A stretch of DNA of 64,000 nt from Streptomyces sp. BHT-5-2 (GCF_019774615.1 NZ_CP081496.1:1736001-1800000); one strand, 5' to 3'. Counted from the first letter of the stretch, positions 8,093 to 17,161 are shown. Made by a program: numbers and translations. The notes: a model not told the origin generated them from the sequence alone.

Positions 8093-9394
8093 TCAGCGCG
8101 CCTTGCGCATCGAGGAGAGCGCGCTGCCCAGCGCGAGCAGCACGGCCGCGTACGCCAGTTGGGCCAGGCCGAACATCGCGCCGGCGATGAGGGCGAGGCC
8201 GACGGAGACGACGATGCCCAGGACGCGGTGGCTCGCCCGGAACAGCCGGGCGTAGACGAGGGCGCACAGGAAGTAGAGCAGGAAGAAGTTCTTCCCCGCC
8301 ACGGAGAGCAGCCCGCCCAGCGACGACCAGCCGAACGCCTCCGTCGCGATCACCACGAGGAACGCCGTGGTGCAGGCGACTACCGCGGTGCGCGGGTTCT
8401 CCCCCTGGTGGAGCCGGGCCAGCGGGCTGGGCAGCAGCCCCTCGCGGGCGCTGGACATCACCAGCCGGGAGGCCCCCCACACCGCGCCGACCAGGTTGGC
8501 CAGGATGATGACCACGCCGAGCACCGCGACCAGCCAGCCGACGGCGGGCGAGGCGGCCTGCGCGACGACCGCCTGGATGGGTGCGCTCGCCGTGGTGGCG
8601 GCGTCACGCGGCAGCAGGCTCTGTACGCCGAGGGCGAGCAGCACGTACATGACCGTCACGATCAGGAAGCTCAGGATGACGGCACGCGGGAAGTCCCGCC
8701 GGGGGTTGGCGTACTCCTCGGTGGTGAAGGAGAGCATCTCCCAGCCCGTGAAGGCGAAGAAGACCACCCCCATGGCCTGGGCGCCCGTGGTGAGCGACGA
8801 GAACGTGGCCGGTGGCAGATGGCCGGCCGGGGAGGCGTGGGTGAGTGCCAGGATGCCGACGCCCAGCAGTCCGAGGGTGAGCGCGGTCGCCAGCACGATC
8901 TGCACGCCGGTCGACAGCCGGACCCCGCTGAACACCACGGCGGCGGCGACGCACAGCAGCAGGGCGGCGGCCGCCGGCCGGGGCAGGCCGGTGAGCCCCG
9001 GCAGGACGGTGAGGTAACCGGCCCCGGTCAGGGCGATCGCCGGGATGCCGAGACCGAAGGTGCCGACCGTGAGCAGTTCCACCCCGGCGGCCAATCGGCG
9101 CCCGAACGCCGCCTGGACGAAGCCGGCGACGCCGCCCGCGCCCGGGTACGCCGCGCCGAGCCGGGCGAAGACGATGAGCAGCGGCACGGTGACGGCGGCC
9201 GCCAGACCCCATGCGTACAGCGCCGCGCTGCCGGCCTGCCGATAGGCGATGCCGGGCAGCACCAGCGCACCGCTGCCGACCACGATCGTGATCGCCAGCG
9301 CGATCGCGCCGGGTAGTCCCAGATGGCCGCGGAGGCGGGCCCCCTCGGTGGTCTCCGAGGGGGCCGCCGCGGCGGAGTCGCCGGTTGTCGTCAT
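8093..9394 (-). CDS. APC family amino acid permease
   Basis: 433 residues with about 12 membrane helices. The family start GLPGAIALAITIVVGSGALVLPG is the first helix and substrate-backbone region. It likely imports amino acids or amines with protons. The ATG at 9394 overlaps the cupin stop by four bases (ATGA), so it is translationally coupled as the third gene of the haem protein-cupin-permease operon. Longer upstream starts would run through the cupin gene. Confidence 0.88.
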   Translation of the reverse strand: MTTTGDSAAAAPSETTEGARLRGHLGLPGAIALAITIVVGSGALVLPGIAYRQAGSAALYAWGLAAAVTVPLLIVFARLGAAYPGAGGVAGFVQAAFGRRLAAGVELLTVGTFGLGIPAIALTGAGYLTVLPGLTGLPRPAAAALLLCVAAAVVFSGVRLSTGVQIVLATALTLGLLGVGILALTHASPAGHLPPATFSSLTTGAQAMGVVFFAFTGWEMLSFTTEEYANPRRDFPRAVILSFLIVTVMYVLLALGVQSLLPRDAATTASAPIQAVVAQAASPAVGWLVAVLGVVIILANLVGAVWGASRLVMSSAREGLLPSPLARLHQGENPRTAVVACTTAFLVVIATEAFGWSSLGGLLSVAGKNFFLLYFLCALVYARLFRASHRVLGIVVSVGLALIAGAMFGLAQLAYAAVLLALGSALSSMRKAR

Positions 9395-9780
9395 GCCCGT
9401 CCCTGTGCGAACGAGGGGGTGGGGTGCGGGAATTCCGCGGGTTCGAGGAAGGTCGTACGGGCGGTCCGCCCGTTCTCGGGGCGGATCATGTACACCACGT
9501 CCGTGGCCCCGGCGACCGAGCCGTGCCGCGTACCGGCGGGCAGGGTTATCCACGTACCGGGCTCACAACGCCGCTCGTGGTACTCGCCCTGGCCGTCCAC
9601 CCAGAACAGCAGGACCTCGCCGGATATGACGAAGAGTTCCTCGTCCAGGCTGTGGTGGTGCCAGTTGTGCGTCTTGCCCGCCTGGTCGTGCTGTAACTCG
9701 AAGCTCCCCTGCTCGGGGAGGAGCCGCAGCAGTTGTGGGCTCAGCTCGGGGGTGGGCTCGATGGTGAACACGGGGCTCAT
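9391..9780 (-). CDS. Cupin domain protein
   Basis: 129 residues. The cupin motif 1 is seen as THNWHHHSLDEELFVISGE and motif 2 as PGTWITLPAGTRHGSV, with His and Glu metal ligands present. It is a single-domain beta-barrel, probably an enzyme or binding protein. It is coupled by ATGA overlaps on both sides to the YcgG-type gene and the permease. The substrate is unknown; one could suspect the product of the haem protein. Confidence 0.82.
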   Translation of the reverse strand: MSPVFTIEPTPELSPQLLRLLPEQGSFELQHDQAGKTHNWHHHSLDEELFVISGEVLLFWVDGQGEYHERRCEPGTWITLPAGTRHGSVAGATDVVYMIRPENGRTARTTFLEPAEFPHPTPSFAQGRA

Positions 9781-10526
9781 TCCATGCCTTTCGTGGACTG
9801 GGTGAACGGGCAGCGGCCTTCCGCGGCGTGCGACGCGTTGTCGTCGTCGAGGAAGTACTGCGTCCACTCACGGTTGCCGGGGGCGCCGAAGCTGCCCAAC
9901 AGGGGCGTCGGCGGCAGCGTGTCGTAGTCGCTCAGCCGCGCCCGGATGATCTTCCGGGCGTTCTTGCCCTGCGCGGAGTCCTCCGCAAGGTCGTCGAAGA
10001 CGAACCGCGGCTGGAAGGTGATGGCGAGCGACTCGAAGTACCGGCTCGCCCGGCGCTCATGCGCGGGAGTGTTGGCGACCACGAACATCGGCATGCCCGC
10101 GAAGCAGAACTCCCATTCGGGATCCTCGGTGTCGGTGGAAATCCCCTCGGGCCACGGCTCGGTGTCGACATTGTGCAGGTCTTGCAGGATCTGCCAGAAC
10201 CGTCGTCGGTAGCCCTCGTACGTCCCGGCTTCCTCTTCCGGCTGGAAGAAGGCGACGAGCGAGGTGCGTTTGCCGAGGCTCGGCGCCTGGGTGACGAATT
10301 CGGTCATCGCCGCCGCCAGGGAGGAGACGGCGGAGTCCCGGGGGACGAAGGTGTACCGCAGCGTCTCGCGCCGCACCGCGTCCACCCCGAACACGCAAGG
10401 GAACAAGTTGTCTTGATCCAGCATGCGCCTGGTGAACCGGTCGACGGCATCCTGCTCCCAGGGTATGGAACGGGACTCCGTCGGCTTGCTGAGCAGACTG
10501 GTCAAGGTCGTTAACTCTGAGGTCAT
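9777..10526 (-). CDS. YqcI/YcgG family protein (GntA/AglA-like haem N-oxygenase family)
   Basis: 249 residues. The family hallmark FPCVFG is at residues 42-47 and a conserved end NREWTQYFLDDDN is present. From established knowledge, characterised relatives are haem-dependent N-hydroxylases of guanidino compounds (GntA in guanitoxin, AglA in argolaphos biosynthesis). That the protein hydroxylates an amino acid or guanidine is inference. The ATG at 10526 has AGGAAGG upstream; an in-frame GTG lies directly before it. It is the first gene of a coupled three-gene operon. Confidence 0.8.
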   Translation of the reverse strand: MTSELTTLTSLLSKPTESRSIPWEQDAVDRFTRRMLDQDNLFPCVFGVDAVRRETLRYTFVPRDSAVSSLAAAMTEFVTQAPSLGKRTSLVAFFQPEEEAGTYEGYRRRFWQILQDLHNVDTEPWPEGISTDTEDPEWEFCFAGMPMFVVANTPAHERRASRYFESLAITFQPRFVFDDLAEDSAQGKNARKIIRARLSDYDTLPPTPLLGSFGAPGNREWTQYFLDDDNASHAAEGRCPFTQSTKGME

Positions 10527-10770
10527 CACGAGCCCTTCCTGTACTGGTCATGGGTGTGGTGCCGGCGTGCGCGTGCCAACGGCGGTGGCAGAGGCGGGCG
10601 TGGTCGAGGCAGCTGCGGCCCTCGGGCATGCCGAGGCCCAGCAGGGTCTGCTTCTGGGCCGTCAGATCCCGGGCGACGGTGGAGCATCGGGCGTAACCGG
10701 TGAGCAGGCCGCCGTGGGCACCACCGGCCGCCGGGTCCCCGGAGTCGTCCTGCGGGGCCGGAATGAACGG

Positions 10771-10923
10771 CTAGGCGTCGCCGGCCCTGAGCGGGTTGTC
10801 CTGGCCGCGGGCGGTGAGGGTGAGCGCGTCCACCGCGGTCGGCCCGGCCGCGGCGAGCCGCAGCGCACGGCGGCGGACCGTGCGGACAGGGCGGGCGGCG
10901 GCGATGGCGTCGGTGCGTGGCAT
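10771..10923 (-). CDS. Small ORF with good ribosome site, ends at an in-frame TAG
   Basis: A 50-residue Arg/Ala-rich ORF starts MPRTDAIAAARPVRTVRRRA and ends NPLRAGDA. GGGGGAG lies seven bases before the ATG. After the TAG at 10771-10773 the same frame stays open towards 10530 with strong third-position GC bias (PFIPAPQDDSGDPAAGG, then LTAQKQTLLGLGMPEGRSC). The original gene may have been longer and broken by the stop. No family is recognised; it lies upstream of the YcgG-type operon. Confidence 0.35.
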   Translation of the reverse strand: MPRTDAIAAARPVRTVRRRALRLAAAGPTAVDALTLTARGQDNPLRAGDA

Positions 10924-10926
10924 GTC

Positions 10927-11467
10927 CGGTCTCCCCCGTTCGGCGGAGGCTGTGGCGCGCTCCGCGGTCCGGCCCGGTGCGGTGGGCCCGGCCCGGTCTG
11001 TCCTGTGATCGGTCCACAAGATTGCCGAGCGCCGCTAACGTCTGCCTAACGCCCCGTGCGGCGGCGGTGTTCAACCGGCTCCGCCGCCGGGGTGCCCGCC
11101 CCGGCCACCGGGCTCCGGTGTCCTCCGCCGACAGCGGCGTCAGTCGCCGCCGGCAGCACAACGGGCCTGGCGGCGGTCGGGCGATCCGCGACCGGCTGCC
11201 CGACCGCAAGGTCGTCTTTCCACGCCCGCGCTCTCTTCGTCCCCGGCGGTGATCGGCTGAACGTGGGTGTACCAGAGCAATGGCCCGTATCTTCTGGGGA
11301 GTTCGAGGCTCGGGCCCGCGGCACGGGCGAGGACGCCGTTGCCGCTGCGTTCGTCGAAGCGTGTGCACAGGCTGTGGACCGGGCGAAGAACCCGGGAACG
11401 TACGGCGACTGCGGCGATTGACGACTTCCAGTGGGGGCTGGGCCGGCGAACCGTCCAGCCCTCGCTT
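10927..11467. other. Intergenic, no gene supported
   Basis: Frames here lack the codon bias of their neighbours and carry no family motifs. It separates the haem-protein operon from the metal ATPase. Confidence 0.5.
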
Positions 11468-13942
11468 TCATGTGCGCGGTGAACGTGGCGGGTTGGTGCT
11501 GTGCCAGTGGCGCAGGCGGGAGGAGTTGGTGACGACGGAGAGGGAGGAGAGTGCCATGGCTGCTGCGGCGAGGATGGGGCTGAGGCGGATGCCCCACAGG
11601 GGGTAGAGGGCGCCGGCGGCTACGGGGACGCCGACCGCGTTGTAGACGAGGGCGAAGAACAGGTTCTGCCGGATGTTGCGCATGGTGGCGCGGGAGAGCC
11701 GGATGGCGGTGACGACGCCGGTGAGGGAGCCGGAGATGAGGGTGATGTCGGCGGCCTCGATGGCGACATCGGTGCCGGTGCCGATGGCCAGTCCGACATC
11801 GGCGGCGGCAAGCGCCGGTGCGTCGTTGATGCCGTCGCCGACCATGCCGACGGTGCGGCCCTCGCGTTGCAGGCGGCGGATCTCGTCGGCCTTGTGCTCG
11901 GGCAGGACCTCGGCCAGTACGCGTTCGACGCCGACCTGGGCAGCGACGGCGTGGGCGGTGCGGGCGTTGTCGCCCGTGATGATGACGACGTCCAGGCCGA
12001 GCTGCTGGAGTTGGGCGATGGCGGAGGCGGAGTCGTCCTTGACGGTGTCGGCCACCGCGAGTACGCCCGCGGGATGGCTGTCGATCGCGGCGAGGACCGG
12101 GGTCTTGCCTTCGGCGGAGAGGCGGCCCGCAACCGGTCCGAGTGTCTCGGCGTCGATGCCTGCGTCGGTGAGCAGTCGGGCGGTACCGACCAGGACTCTG
12201 CGGCTGTCGATGGTGGCTCGGACTCCCTTGCCGGTGACCGAAGTGAAGTCCGTCGCGTTCGGCAGCGCGAGGCCGCGCTCGTGGGCACCGGTGACGATCG
12301 CCGCGGCGAGGGGGTGTTCGCTGGTCTGCTCGGCGGCGGCCACCAGCGTCAGGAACTCGTCCTCGGTGCAGTCGTCGGTGACGTGGAGGTCGGTGAGGAC
12401 GGGTTTTCCGGCGGTGACGGTGCCGGTCTTGTCGAGCACGACGGTGTCGAGTTTGTGGGCGGTCTCCAGGGCTTCGGCGGAGCGGATGAGGATGCCGGCC
12501 TGGGCGCCCTTGCCGGTGCCGACCATGACCGACAGCGGCGTGGCCAGCCCGAGTGCGCACGGGCATGCGATGATCAGCACGGAGACGGCGGAGACCAGGG
12601 CGAGGGTCAGGGCCGGAGTGGGCCCGAGGGTGAACCAGATGGCGAACGTGGCGATGGCGATGGCGATCACGACGGGGACGAAGTAGGCGGAGACGGCATC
12701 GGCGAGCCGCTGGATCGGGGCCTTCGACGCCTGGGCCTGCCGCACCAGGCGGATGATCTGGGCCAGCATCGTGTCGGCGCCGACCTTGTTCGCCCGTACG
12801 CGCAGGGAGCCGGTGCCGTTGACGGTGGCGCCGATGACGGTGTCCCCGGCCCGTTTGGTGACGGGCATCGGTTCACCGGTGACCATGGACTCGTCCACCG
12901 GCGAGGAGCCGGCGAGCACCTCGCCGTCGACCGGGACCTTCTCGCCGGGGCGGATGACCAGTTCGTCCCCGACGACCACGTCCGCCACGGGGATCTCCTG
13001 TTGCTCACCGTCGCGGATCACCCGGGCGGTACGGGCCTGAAGCCCGAGCAGGGCGCGGATGGCCTCGCCGGTGCCGGCCCTGGCCCGGGCTTCCAGCAGG
13101 CGCCCGAGAAGGATCAGGGTGAGGATGACGCCGACCGCCTCGAAGTACACGCCGCGCACGTCCACCGGGAAGAGGGAAGGGGCGAGGGTGACCAGCAGGC
13201 TGTAGCCGTAGGCGGCCGAAGTGCCCAGGGTGATGAGGGAGTTCATGTCGGCGCCGCGGTGGCGCAGGGTGAGCCAGCCCGTGGAGTGGATGGGCCAGCC
13301 GGTGTAGAGCATCACCGGGGTGATCAGGGCGAGTTGCAGCCAGTGGTTGAGCAGTACCGCCGGTACCCAGTCGGCTTTGAACAGCTCGTGGGCCATGACC
13401 GCGAACAGCACCGGTAGGGTGAGGACGGCGCCGAGGGCGACCCGGCGCGTCAAGTCCGCGATCTCCGCCTGTCGTTCGGCGGTCTCGGCAGCCTCCGTTT
13501 CGGCTGCCGGCTCCTCGGGCTGCCCCTGGGCCCGTTCGGCGGGTGCGGCCGCAGGGGCCGTCCCCTCGGCTGGTTCGACCACGAGGGTTCCGCGGATCAT
13601 GTTCATCCCGCAGGCGAAGCCGAAGGATCCAGCCCGGTCAGGGCTGACCCGCACCGTGGTGCGGGCGTAGGCGGGCAGGGCGGCGCTGGTGTGCAGGTCG
13701 GGGAAGACCACGCGGGAGGTGCACTCGCCGGTCTCCTGCCGGTCGAAGACCAGCTCCGCGGGTATCCCCTGGCGCAGCACGATCACGTCGGGGCTGTAGC
13801 CGCCCCGTACGGTGATCTCCGCCCGCTGCACCCCGCCCTCGACACGTGCGGTGCGGGCCTTGCGGGGCCCGAAGAAGAACCACCCCAGGGCCGCGACCAG
13901 CCCGGCGGCCACCAGCGCCACAACGATCTCGGCGACACCCAT
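11468..13942 (-). CDS. Cupredoxin-fused heavy-metal P1B-type ATPase (probably copper exporting)
   Basis: 824 residues. One membrane anchor (about 5-22) is followed by an outward cupredoxin domain (about 35-125) with likely ligands in GECTS (C74), H84 and CGMNM (111-115). The P-type ATPase core follows: TGE near 353, CPC near 460, DKTGT near 503, HP, and GDGINDAP near 700. The last helix ends [15 protein letters not shown], which fits Cu+-type pumps. No CxxC HMA domain is present, so the cupredoxin may take its place. ATG with GGAGG eight bases upstream. Confidence 0.88.
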   Translation of the reverse strand: MGVAEIVVALVAAGLVAALGWFFFGPRKARTARVEGGVQRAEITVRGGYSPDVIVLRQGIPAELVFDRQETGECTSRVVFPDLHTSAALPAYARTTVRVSPDRAGSFGFACGMNMIRGTLVVEPAEGTAPAAAPAERAQGQPEEPAAETEAAETAERQAEIADLTRRVALGAVLTLPVLFAVMAHELFKADWVPAVLLNHWLQLALITPVMLYTGWPIHSTGWLTLRHRGADMNSLITLGTSAAYGYSLLVTLAPSLFPVDVRGVYFEAVGVILTLILLGRLLEARARAGTGEAIRALLGLQARTARVIRDGEQQEIPVADVVVGDELVIRPGEKVPVDGEVLAGSSPVDESMVTGEPMPVTKRAGDTVIGATVNGTGSLRVRANKVGADTMLAQIIRLVRQAQASKAPIQRLADAVSAYFVPVVIAIAIATFAIWFTLGPTPALTLALVSAVSVLIIACPCALGLATPLSVMVGTGKGAQAGILIRSAEALETAHKLDTVVLDKTGTVTAGKPVLTDLHVTDDCTEDEFLTLVAAAEQTSEHPLAAAIVTGAHERGLALPNATDFTSVTGKGVRATIDSRRVLVGTARLLTDAGIDAETLGPVAGRLSAEGKTPVLAAIDSHPAGVLAVADTVKDDSASAIAQLQQLGLDVVIITGDNARTAHAVAAQVGVERVLAEVLPEHKADEIRRLQREGRTVGMVGDGINDAPALAAADVGLAIGTGTDVAIEAADITLISGSLTGVVTAIRLSRATMRNIRQNLFFALVYNAVGVPVAAGALYPLWGIRLSPILAAAAMALSSLSVVTNSSRLRHWHSTNPPRSPRT

Positions 13943-14132
13943 GGCGGGCCTCCGTCCGTGCCGGACTCCCCTTCACCTTCCAGCGTGCCCCGGTCCGGGA
14001 AGACGGGCCCACCGGTCCCCGGCAGGGGCCGTCCGGACCCCTTCGACCTCCGCCCCCGGGAGGGAGCATGAGAGGAAGGCCAGCTGCGGGCGCCCGCCTC
14101 AAGCAGCCGCTGATCCGGGGAAGTGAACCGCG

Positions 14133-14435
14133 ATGATGTACTGGTACGGACACGGCGGCGGGTGGATGTGGCCGTGGATGCTCGTCGGCAACCTCCTGTT
14201 CTGGATAGTGATCATCGTCGTCGCCATCCTGATATTCCGCGCTTTCACCCAGCGCCCTGGGCCACACAACAGCGGACAGCCTGGCTGGGGCACCCCACCC
14301 CCGCCTGGCTCCCCCGGTCCTGGTGCCGAGCAGATCCTTGGCGAGCGGTACGCCCGCGGCGAGATCGACGAAGACGAATACCAGCGGCGCCTGGCCACCC
14401 TCCGAGGCAAACCACCAGGCCCGACGCAATCCTGA
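14133..14435 (+). CDS. SHOCT domain membrane protein
   Basis: 100 residues: a Trp/Gly-rich N-terminus (YWYGHGGGWMWPW), one membrane helix (about 17-36), a Pro/Gly linker and a C-terminal SHOCT motif (EQILGERYARGEIDEDEYQRRLATL). GGGGAAG precedes the start. It is first of a row of small membrane proteins divergent from the metal ATPase. SHOCT proteins are common beside copper genes but have no known reaction. Confidence 0.82.
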   Translation: MMYWYGHGGGWMWPWMLVGNLLFWIVIIVVAILIFRAFTQRPGPHNSGQPGWGTPPPPGSPGPGAEQILGERYARGEIDEDEYQRRLATLRGKPPGPTQS

Positions 14436-14469
14436 AACGGAAACCTCCCAGCACCCTCGGGAGTTCGCC

Positions 14470-14733
14470 ATGACCGCACCCACGACCGGTGTCCCCGCGT
14501 GGCGCACGGTGAACATCAGCCCTCCAGAACGCGCTGGCCGCGCCATCGTGGGCCTGGCCGCCGCCGTCACCGCGATCGTCCTCCTCACCACCGCCTCCAG
14601 CGCACTCGCCGTGGCGCTGGAGGTGCTGCTGTTCCTGGCCGGCCTGGACCTCCTCGTGACCGGCGCCAGTGGCCACTGCCCGCTCTACGCCAAGCTCGGC
14701 CATACCCCCCGGTCCCTGCGGAGCCGGCCATGA
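14470..14733 (+). CDS. DUF2892-like small membrane protein
   Basis: 87 residues with two hydrophobic helices (about 22-40 and 44-62) and a CPLYAKLG segment typical of DUF2892 proteins. GGGAG lies upstream of the ATG. The stop overlaps the next start (ATGA), so the two genes are coupled. Role unknown; part of the metal island. Confidence 0.75.
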   Translation: MTAPTTGVPAWRTVNISPPERAGRAIVGLAAAVTAIVLLTTASSALAVALEVLLFLAGLDLLVTGASGHCPLYAKLGHTPRSLRSRP

Positions 14734-14936
14734 CCACTCACCGCTCTACACCCGACAAGCGGAGCAAGCACGGCTGGATGATGCTCGCCTGCTGCGTCCC
14801 GGTGATCATCGCGGCGCTCGTCCTGGTCGCTACCGGCATCCTCAGCCCCGGCTTCCTCCTCGTCGCGATCATGTGCACGGCCATGATGGCGCTGATGATG
14901 CGCGGCATGGACCAGGGCAGCGGTGGCCGCTCCTGA
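14730..14936 (+). CDS. Small two-helix membrane protein (DUF2933-like)
   Basis: 68 residues: a basic N-terminus, helix one GWMMLACCVPVIIAALVLVA with a Cys pair, and a Met-rich second helix (MCTAMMALMMRGM). The Cys and Met content suggests metal contact, which is inference. It is coupled to the gene before it. Confidence 0.65.
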   Translation: MTTHRSTPDKRSKHGWMMLACCVPVIIAALVLVATGILSPGFLLVAIMCTAMMALMMRGMDQGSGGRS

Positions 14937-14954
14937 CCCGTACGGGCCTCGGCG

Positions 14955-15197
14955 ATGACCATCACCGCGCTGATCGGCGCCCTGCTCCTGGCCGGGTGGC
15001 TCTGGTGGGCTGTCCGACACGTGGCTGTTTTCTGCCGGCGCTGCCCGCCCCTGGCCCGGCCGTGCGGGCGTGACGCCGTCCGCGCCGCCGCAGAGCGCCG
15101 CCTTGCCCATAGACGCGACACCCGGCAGATCGACGAGGCCGCCTACCGCGCTGCGATGGACGCGCTCACCCGCAGCAGGCCCACCCCAGGGAGGTGA
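14955..15197 (+). CDS. Small membrane protein with SHOCT-like C-terminus
   Basis: 80 residues: an N-terminal helix (about 3-24), a CRRC motif, and a C-terminal segment RRDTRQIDEAAYRAAMDAL that resembles SHOCT. It is 18 bp after the previous gene and 6 bp before the ICMT-like fragment, in the same operon. Function unknown. Confidence 0.65.
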   Translation: MTITALIGALLLAGWLWWAVRHVAVFCRRCPPLARPCGRDAVRAAAERRLAHRRDTRQIDEAAYRAAMDALTRSRPTPGR

Positions 15198-15203
15198 GGA
15201 CGC

Positions 15204-15452
15204 ATGGCCGACGCTGCCTACGGCCTGTGGCCACTGGTCGTCTTCAACACCGCGTTGTTCGTCGTCTTCGCCGTCGGCTTCTTCCACCCCAAGACCAAGC
15301 GGGACTGGCGGGCCATGGGTGCCTACAGCGCGTTCCTGCTCGCGCTGTTCACCGAGATGTACGGCGTCCCGCTGACCATCTACCTTCTCGGCGGCTGGCT
15401 GGGCAGCCGGTTCCCGCTGCTGAAGAACACCCACGCCGGCGGGCCGGTGTGA
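15204..15452 (+). pseudogene. Truncated isoprenylcysteine methyltransferase (ICMT)-family protein
   Basis: 82 residues matching the N-terminus usual for ICMT-like proteins in actinobacterial copper loci: YGLWPLVVFNTALFVVFAVG, FFHPKTKRDWRAMGAYSAF, and EMYGVPLTIYLLGGWLGSRFP. The family is normally about 200 residues with the SAM-binding part at the C-terminus. Here it stops soon after the second helix, and the missing part is not found before the next gene, so a deletion is likely. It may still yield a short membrane protein. Confidence 0.65.
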
Positions 15453-15542
15453 AAAAGCGGCTCTGCGGCGCGGCACACTCGGGCACGGTTCCTCGTCCGC
15501 GTACAGGTATGCCCAGATACCTTCGCGCCGTCAGGAGCCCTC

Positions 15543-16226
15543 ATGATCATGAAGACTTCCCGTTCCTTGCCCCGCCGCGCGGCAGCGATGACGGCTGCCG
15601 CAGCCGTCGCGGCTCTCGCCTTGACCGCCTGTGGCAACGGCACCAAAGCCAGCGAAGCACTTCCCGCGACCCCCGCCGCGCCTTCCGGCACCACCGCATC
15701 CGCGCCGGCTTCCGCCCCCGCAGGCCGGCACAACAAGGCCGACGTCGCCTTCGCCCAGGGCATGATCCCGCACCATCGCCAGGCCGTCGCGATGGCCGAC
15801 ATGGTCGTAGCCCACGGCTCTTCGAACGAGGTGAAGGCCCTCGCTGAGAAGGTCGAGCAGGAGCAGAGCCCAGAGATCCAGACCATGACGACGTGGCTCA
15901 AGTCCTGGGGTCAGCGCGTCCCCCAAGGCATGAACGAGATGCCCGACATGGGGCACGGCGGCCCTTCGGCCATGCCCGGCATGATGAGTGACCGACAGAT
16001 GAATCAGCTGAAGGGCACCTCCGGCGCGGCCTGCGACAGGATGTTCCTCACGATGATGATCGAGCACCATCAGGGTGCGATCGAGATGGCCAACACCGAG
16101 AAGCGGCAAGGCGCTTACGGCCCGGCCAAGAAAATGGCCCGCAACATCGTGACCTCGCAGACCGCCGAGATCGCCCAGATGCGCAAGATGCTCGGAACTG
16201 GCGTGCCGTCCCCTACCGGCCACTAG
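15543..16226 (+). CDS. DUF305 lipoprotein, metal island
   Basis: 227 residues. A signal peptide with lipobox LTACG (about residues 28-32) is followed by two DUF305 repeats, each with a His pair: AQGMIPHHRQAVAMADM and MMIEHHQGAIEMA. A Met-rich stretch (DMGHGGPSAMPGMM) lies between them. It is probably an extracytoplasmic copper-binding or chaperone-like protein. AGGAG is five bases before the first ATG; a second ATG at 15549 is possible. Confidence 0.85.
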   Translation: MIMKTSRSLPRRAAAMTAAAAVAALALTACGNGTKASEALPATPAAPSGTTASAPASAPAGRHNKADVAFAQGMIPHHRQAVAMADMVVAHGSSNEVKALAEKVEQEQSPEIQTMTTWLKSWGQRVPQGMNEMPDMGHGGPSAMPGMMSDRQMNQLKGTSGAACDRMFLTMMIEHHQGAIEMANTEKRQGAYGPAKKMARNIVTSQTAEIAQMRKMLGTGVPSPTGH

Positions 16227-16301
16227 GCGTTCTGACTGGCAGGGTTGTTCACACGGCCGATGGGTGGCCGGCCCGCCGGCTTTGACCCGGCATGCTGTGC
16301 C

Positions 16302-16400
16302 CGCAGGAACGAAGCCGAGCGGTTGATCAACCAGTTGAAGCTCTACCGCGCCGTGGCCACGCGCTTCGACGACAGGGCGTACGTCCTTCAGGCATCGTGA
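16302..16400 (+). pseudogene. 3' remnant of an IS5-family transposase
   Basis: The frame reads RNEAERLINQLKLYRAVATR then FDDRAYVLQAS and stops. This is the C-terminal signature of IS5-type DDE transposases (catalytic Glu in ER-x3-LK, then A-T-R-D/Y). No upstream part remains and no inverted repeats are seen. It overlaps the end of the tetR gene by 13 bp. Confidence 0.65.
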
Positions 16401-17020
16401 CCGTTGCCGCCGCACGTCTGTGGCGCTGCTCCTGACTGGCCGCCCACCAACGCGGCCACCAGGCGCGTCATAGGGGGCCGTGGGTCAGGTGTGCCCGGCC
16501 AGCTGGTCATCAGGAGGTGGTGGGCGGTGCCGACGATGGCGAGGGCCACCGTGCACGGGTCTGCGGTCTCCGCCACCCGGCCAAGCTCCCGCTCGTCCTG
16601 TAGATAGTCGGTGATGGCTTCCTGGATCGCGGTGAAGCCGGGCGCCCCGCCTTCCAGGGCCTCGCGAATACGCAGCGCGGCGGCGGGGCGGGTCATGGCC
16701 AGGCCCGAGATGGCGGGTCCGCCGGAGTCGAGCAGCGCAAGGGCGACGGCCTCAAGGTTCCTCGCCACCGTGCCCTGTCCGGCAAGCCCCGAAAGCGCCT
16801 GCGCCTGCGCCGCCGTCCGCGCGAACCGGTCGAGGCAGAGCTCGGCCACGAACTCGTCGAACCCGGCGAAGTGCGTGTGCAACAGTCCCTTGGCGCAGCC
16901 CGCTTCGGTCGTGACGGACCGGCTGGTGAGCGCGCCAGGCCCATCCCTTTCCACGACGCGCTCAGCGGCCGCGAACAGCCGCTCGCGTACGTCCGGCGTC
17001 GCCACTCCGCGCGGTGACAT
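16388..17020 (-). CDS. TetR family transcriptional regulator
   Basis: 210 residues: a TetR helix-turn-helix (about 10-55, core SVTTEAGCAKGLLHTHFAGFDEFV) and an all-helical ligand domain. It is divergent from the methyltransferase at 17162. Two tandem copies of a GGGCA-CC-TGCCC palindrome in the shared region mark its probable operators. Confidence 0.88.
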   Translation of the reverse strand: MSPRGVATPDVRERLFAAAERVVERDGPGALTSRSVTTEAGCAKGLLHTHFAGFDEFVAELCLDRFARTAAQAQALSGLAGQGTVARNLEAVALALLDSGGPAISGLAMTRPAAALRIREALEGGAPGFTAIQEAITDYLQDERELGRVAETADPCTVALAIVGTAHHLLMTSWPGTPDPRPPMTRLVAALVGGQSGAAPQTCGGNGHDA

Positions 17021-17098
17021 GGGCCCCTCTCTTCCGTCCTGCCTCCGTCGCCCTCATGGGGGCACGACTTCTTGGATGGTAGCTGGGATTGCCAGTTT

Positions 17099-17131
17099 GG
17101 GCACCTGCCCATACTGTTTGGGCACCTGCCC
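17099..17131. promoter_or_regulatory. Tandem palindromic operators GGGCACCTGCCC x2
   Basis: Perfect palindromes at 17099-17110 and 17120-17131, each preceded by GTTT. The period is 21 bp, two helical turns, so two dimers could bind one DNA face. The site is 31-63 bp before the methyltransferase GTG and 79-111 bp before tetR. Confidence 0.7.
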
Positions 17132-17161
17132 ATTCTCCGTCGTTCACCACAGGAGGCACCC

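Noticed and set aside
10423..11049. Plus-strand ORF of 208 codons opposite the haem-protein operon start
   Set aside because: Low-complexity Gly/Arg content; the opposite strand has better codon bias and recognisable genes.
11056..11421. Plus-strand ORF upstream of the P-type ATPase end
   Set aside because: Weak third-position bias and no motif; kept as intergenic.
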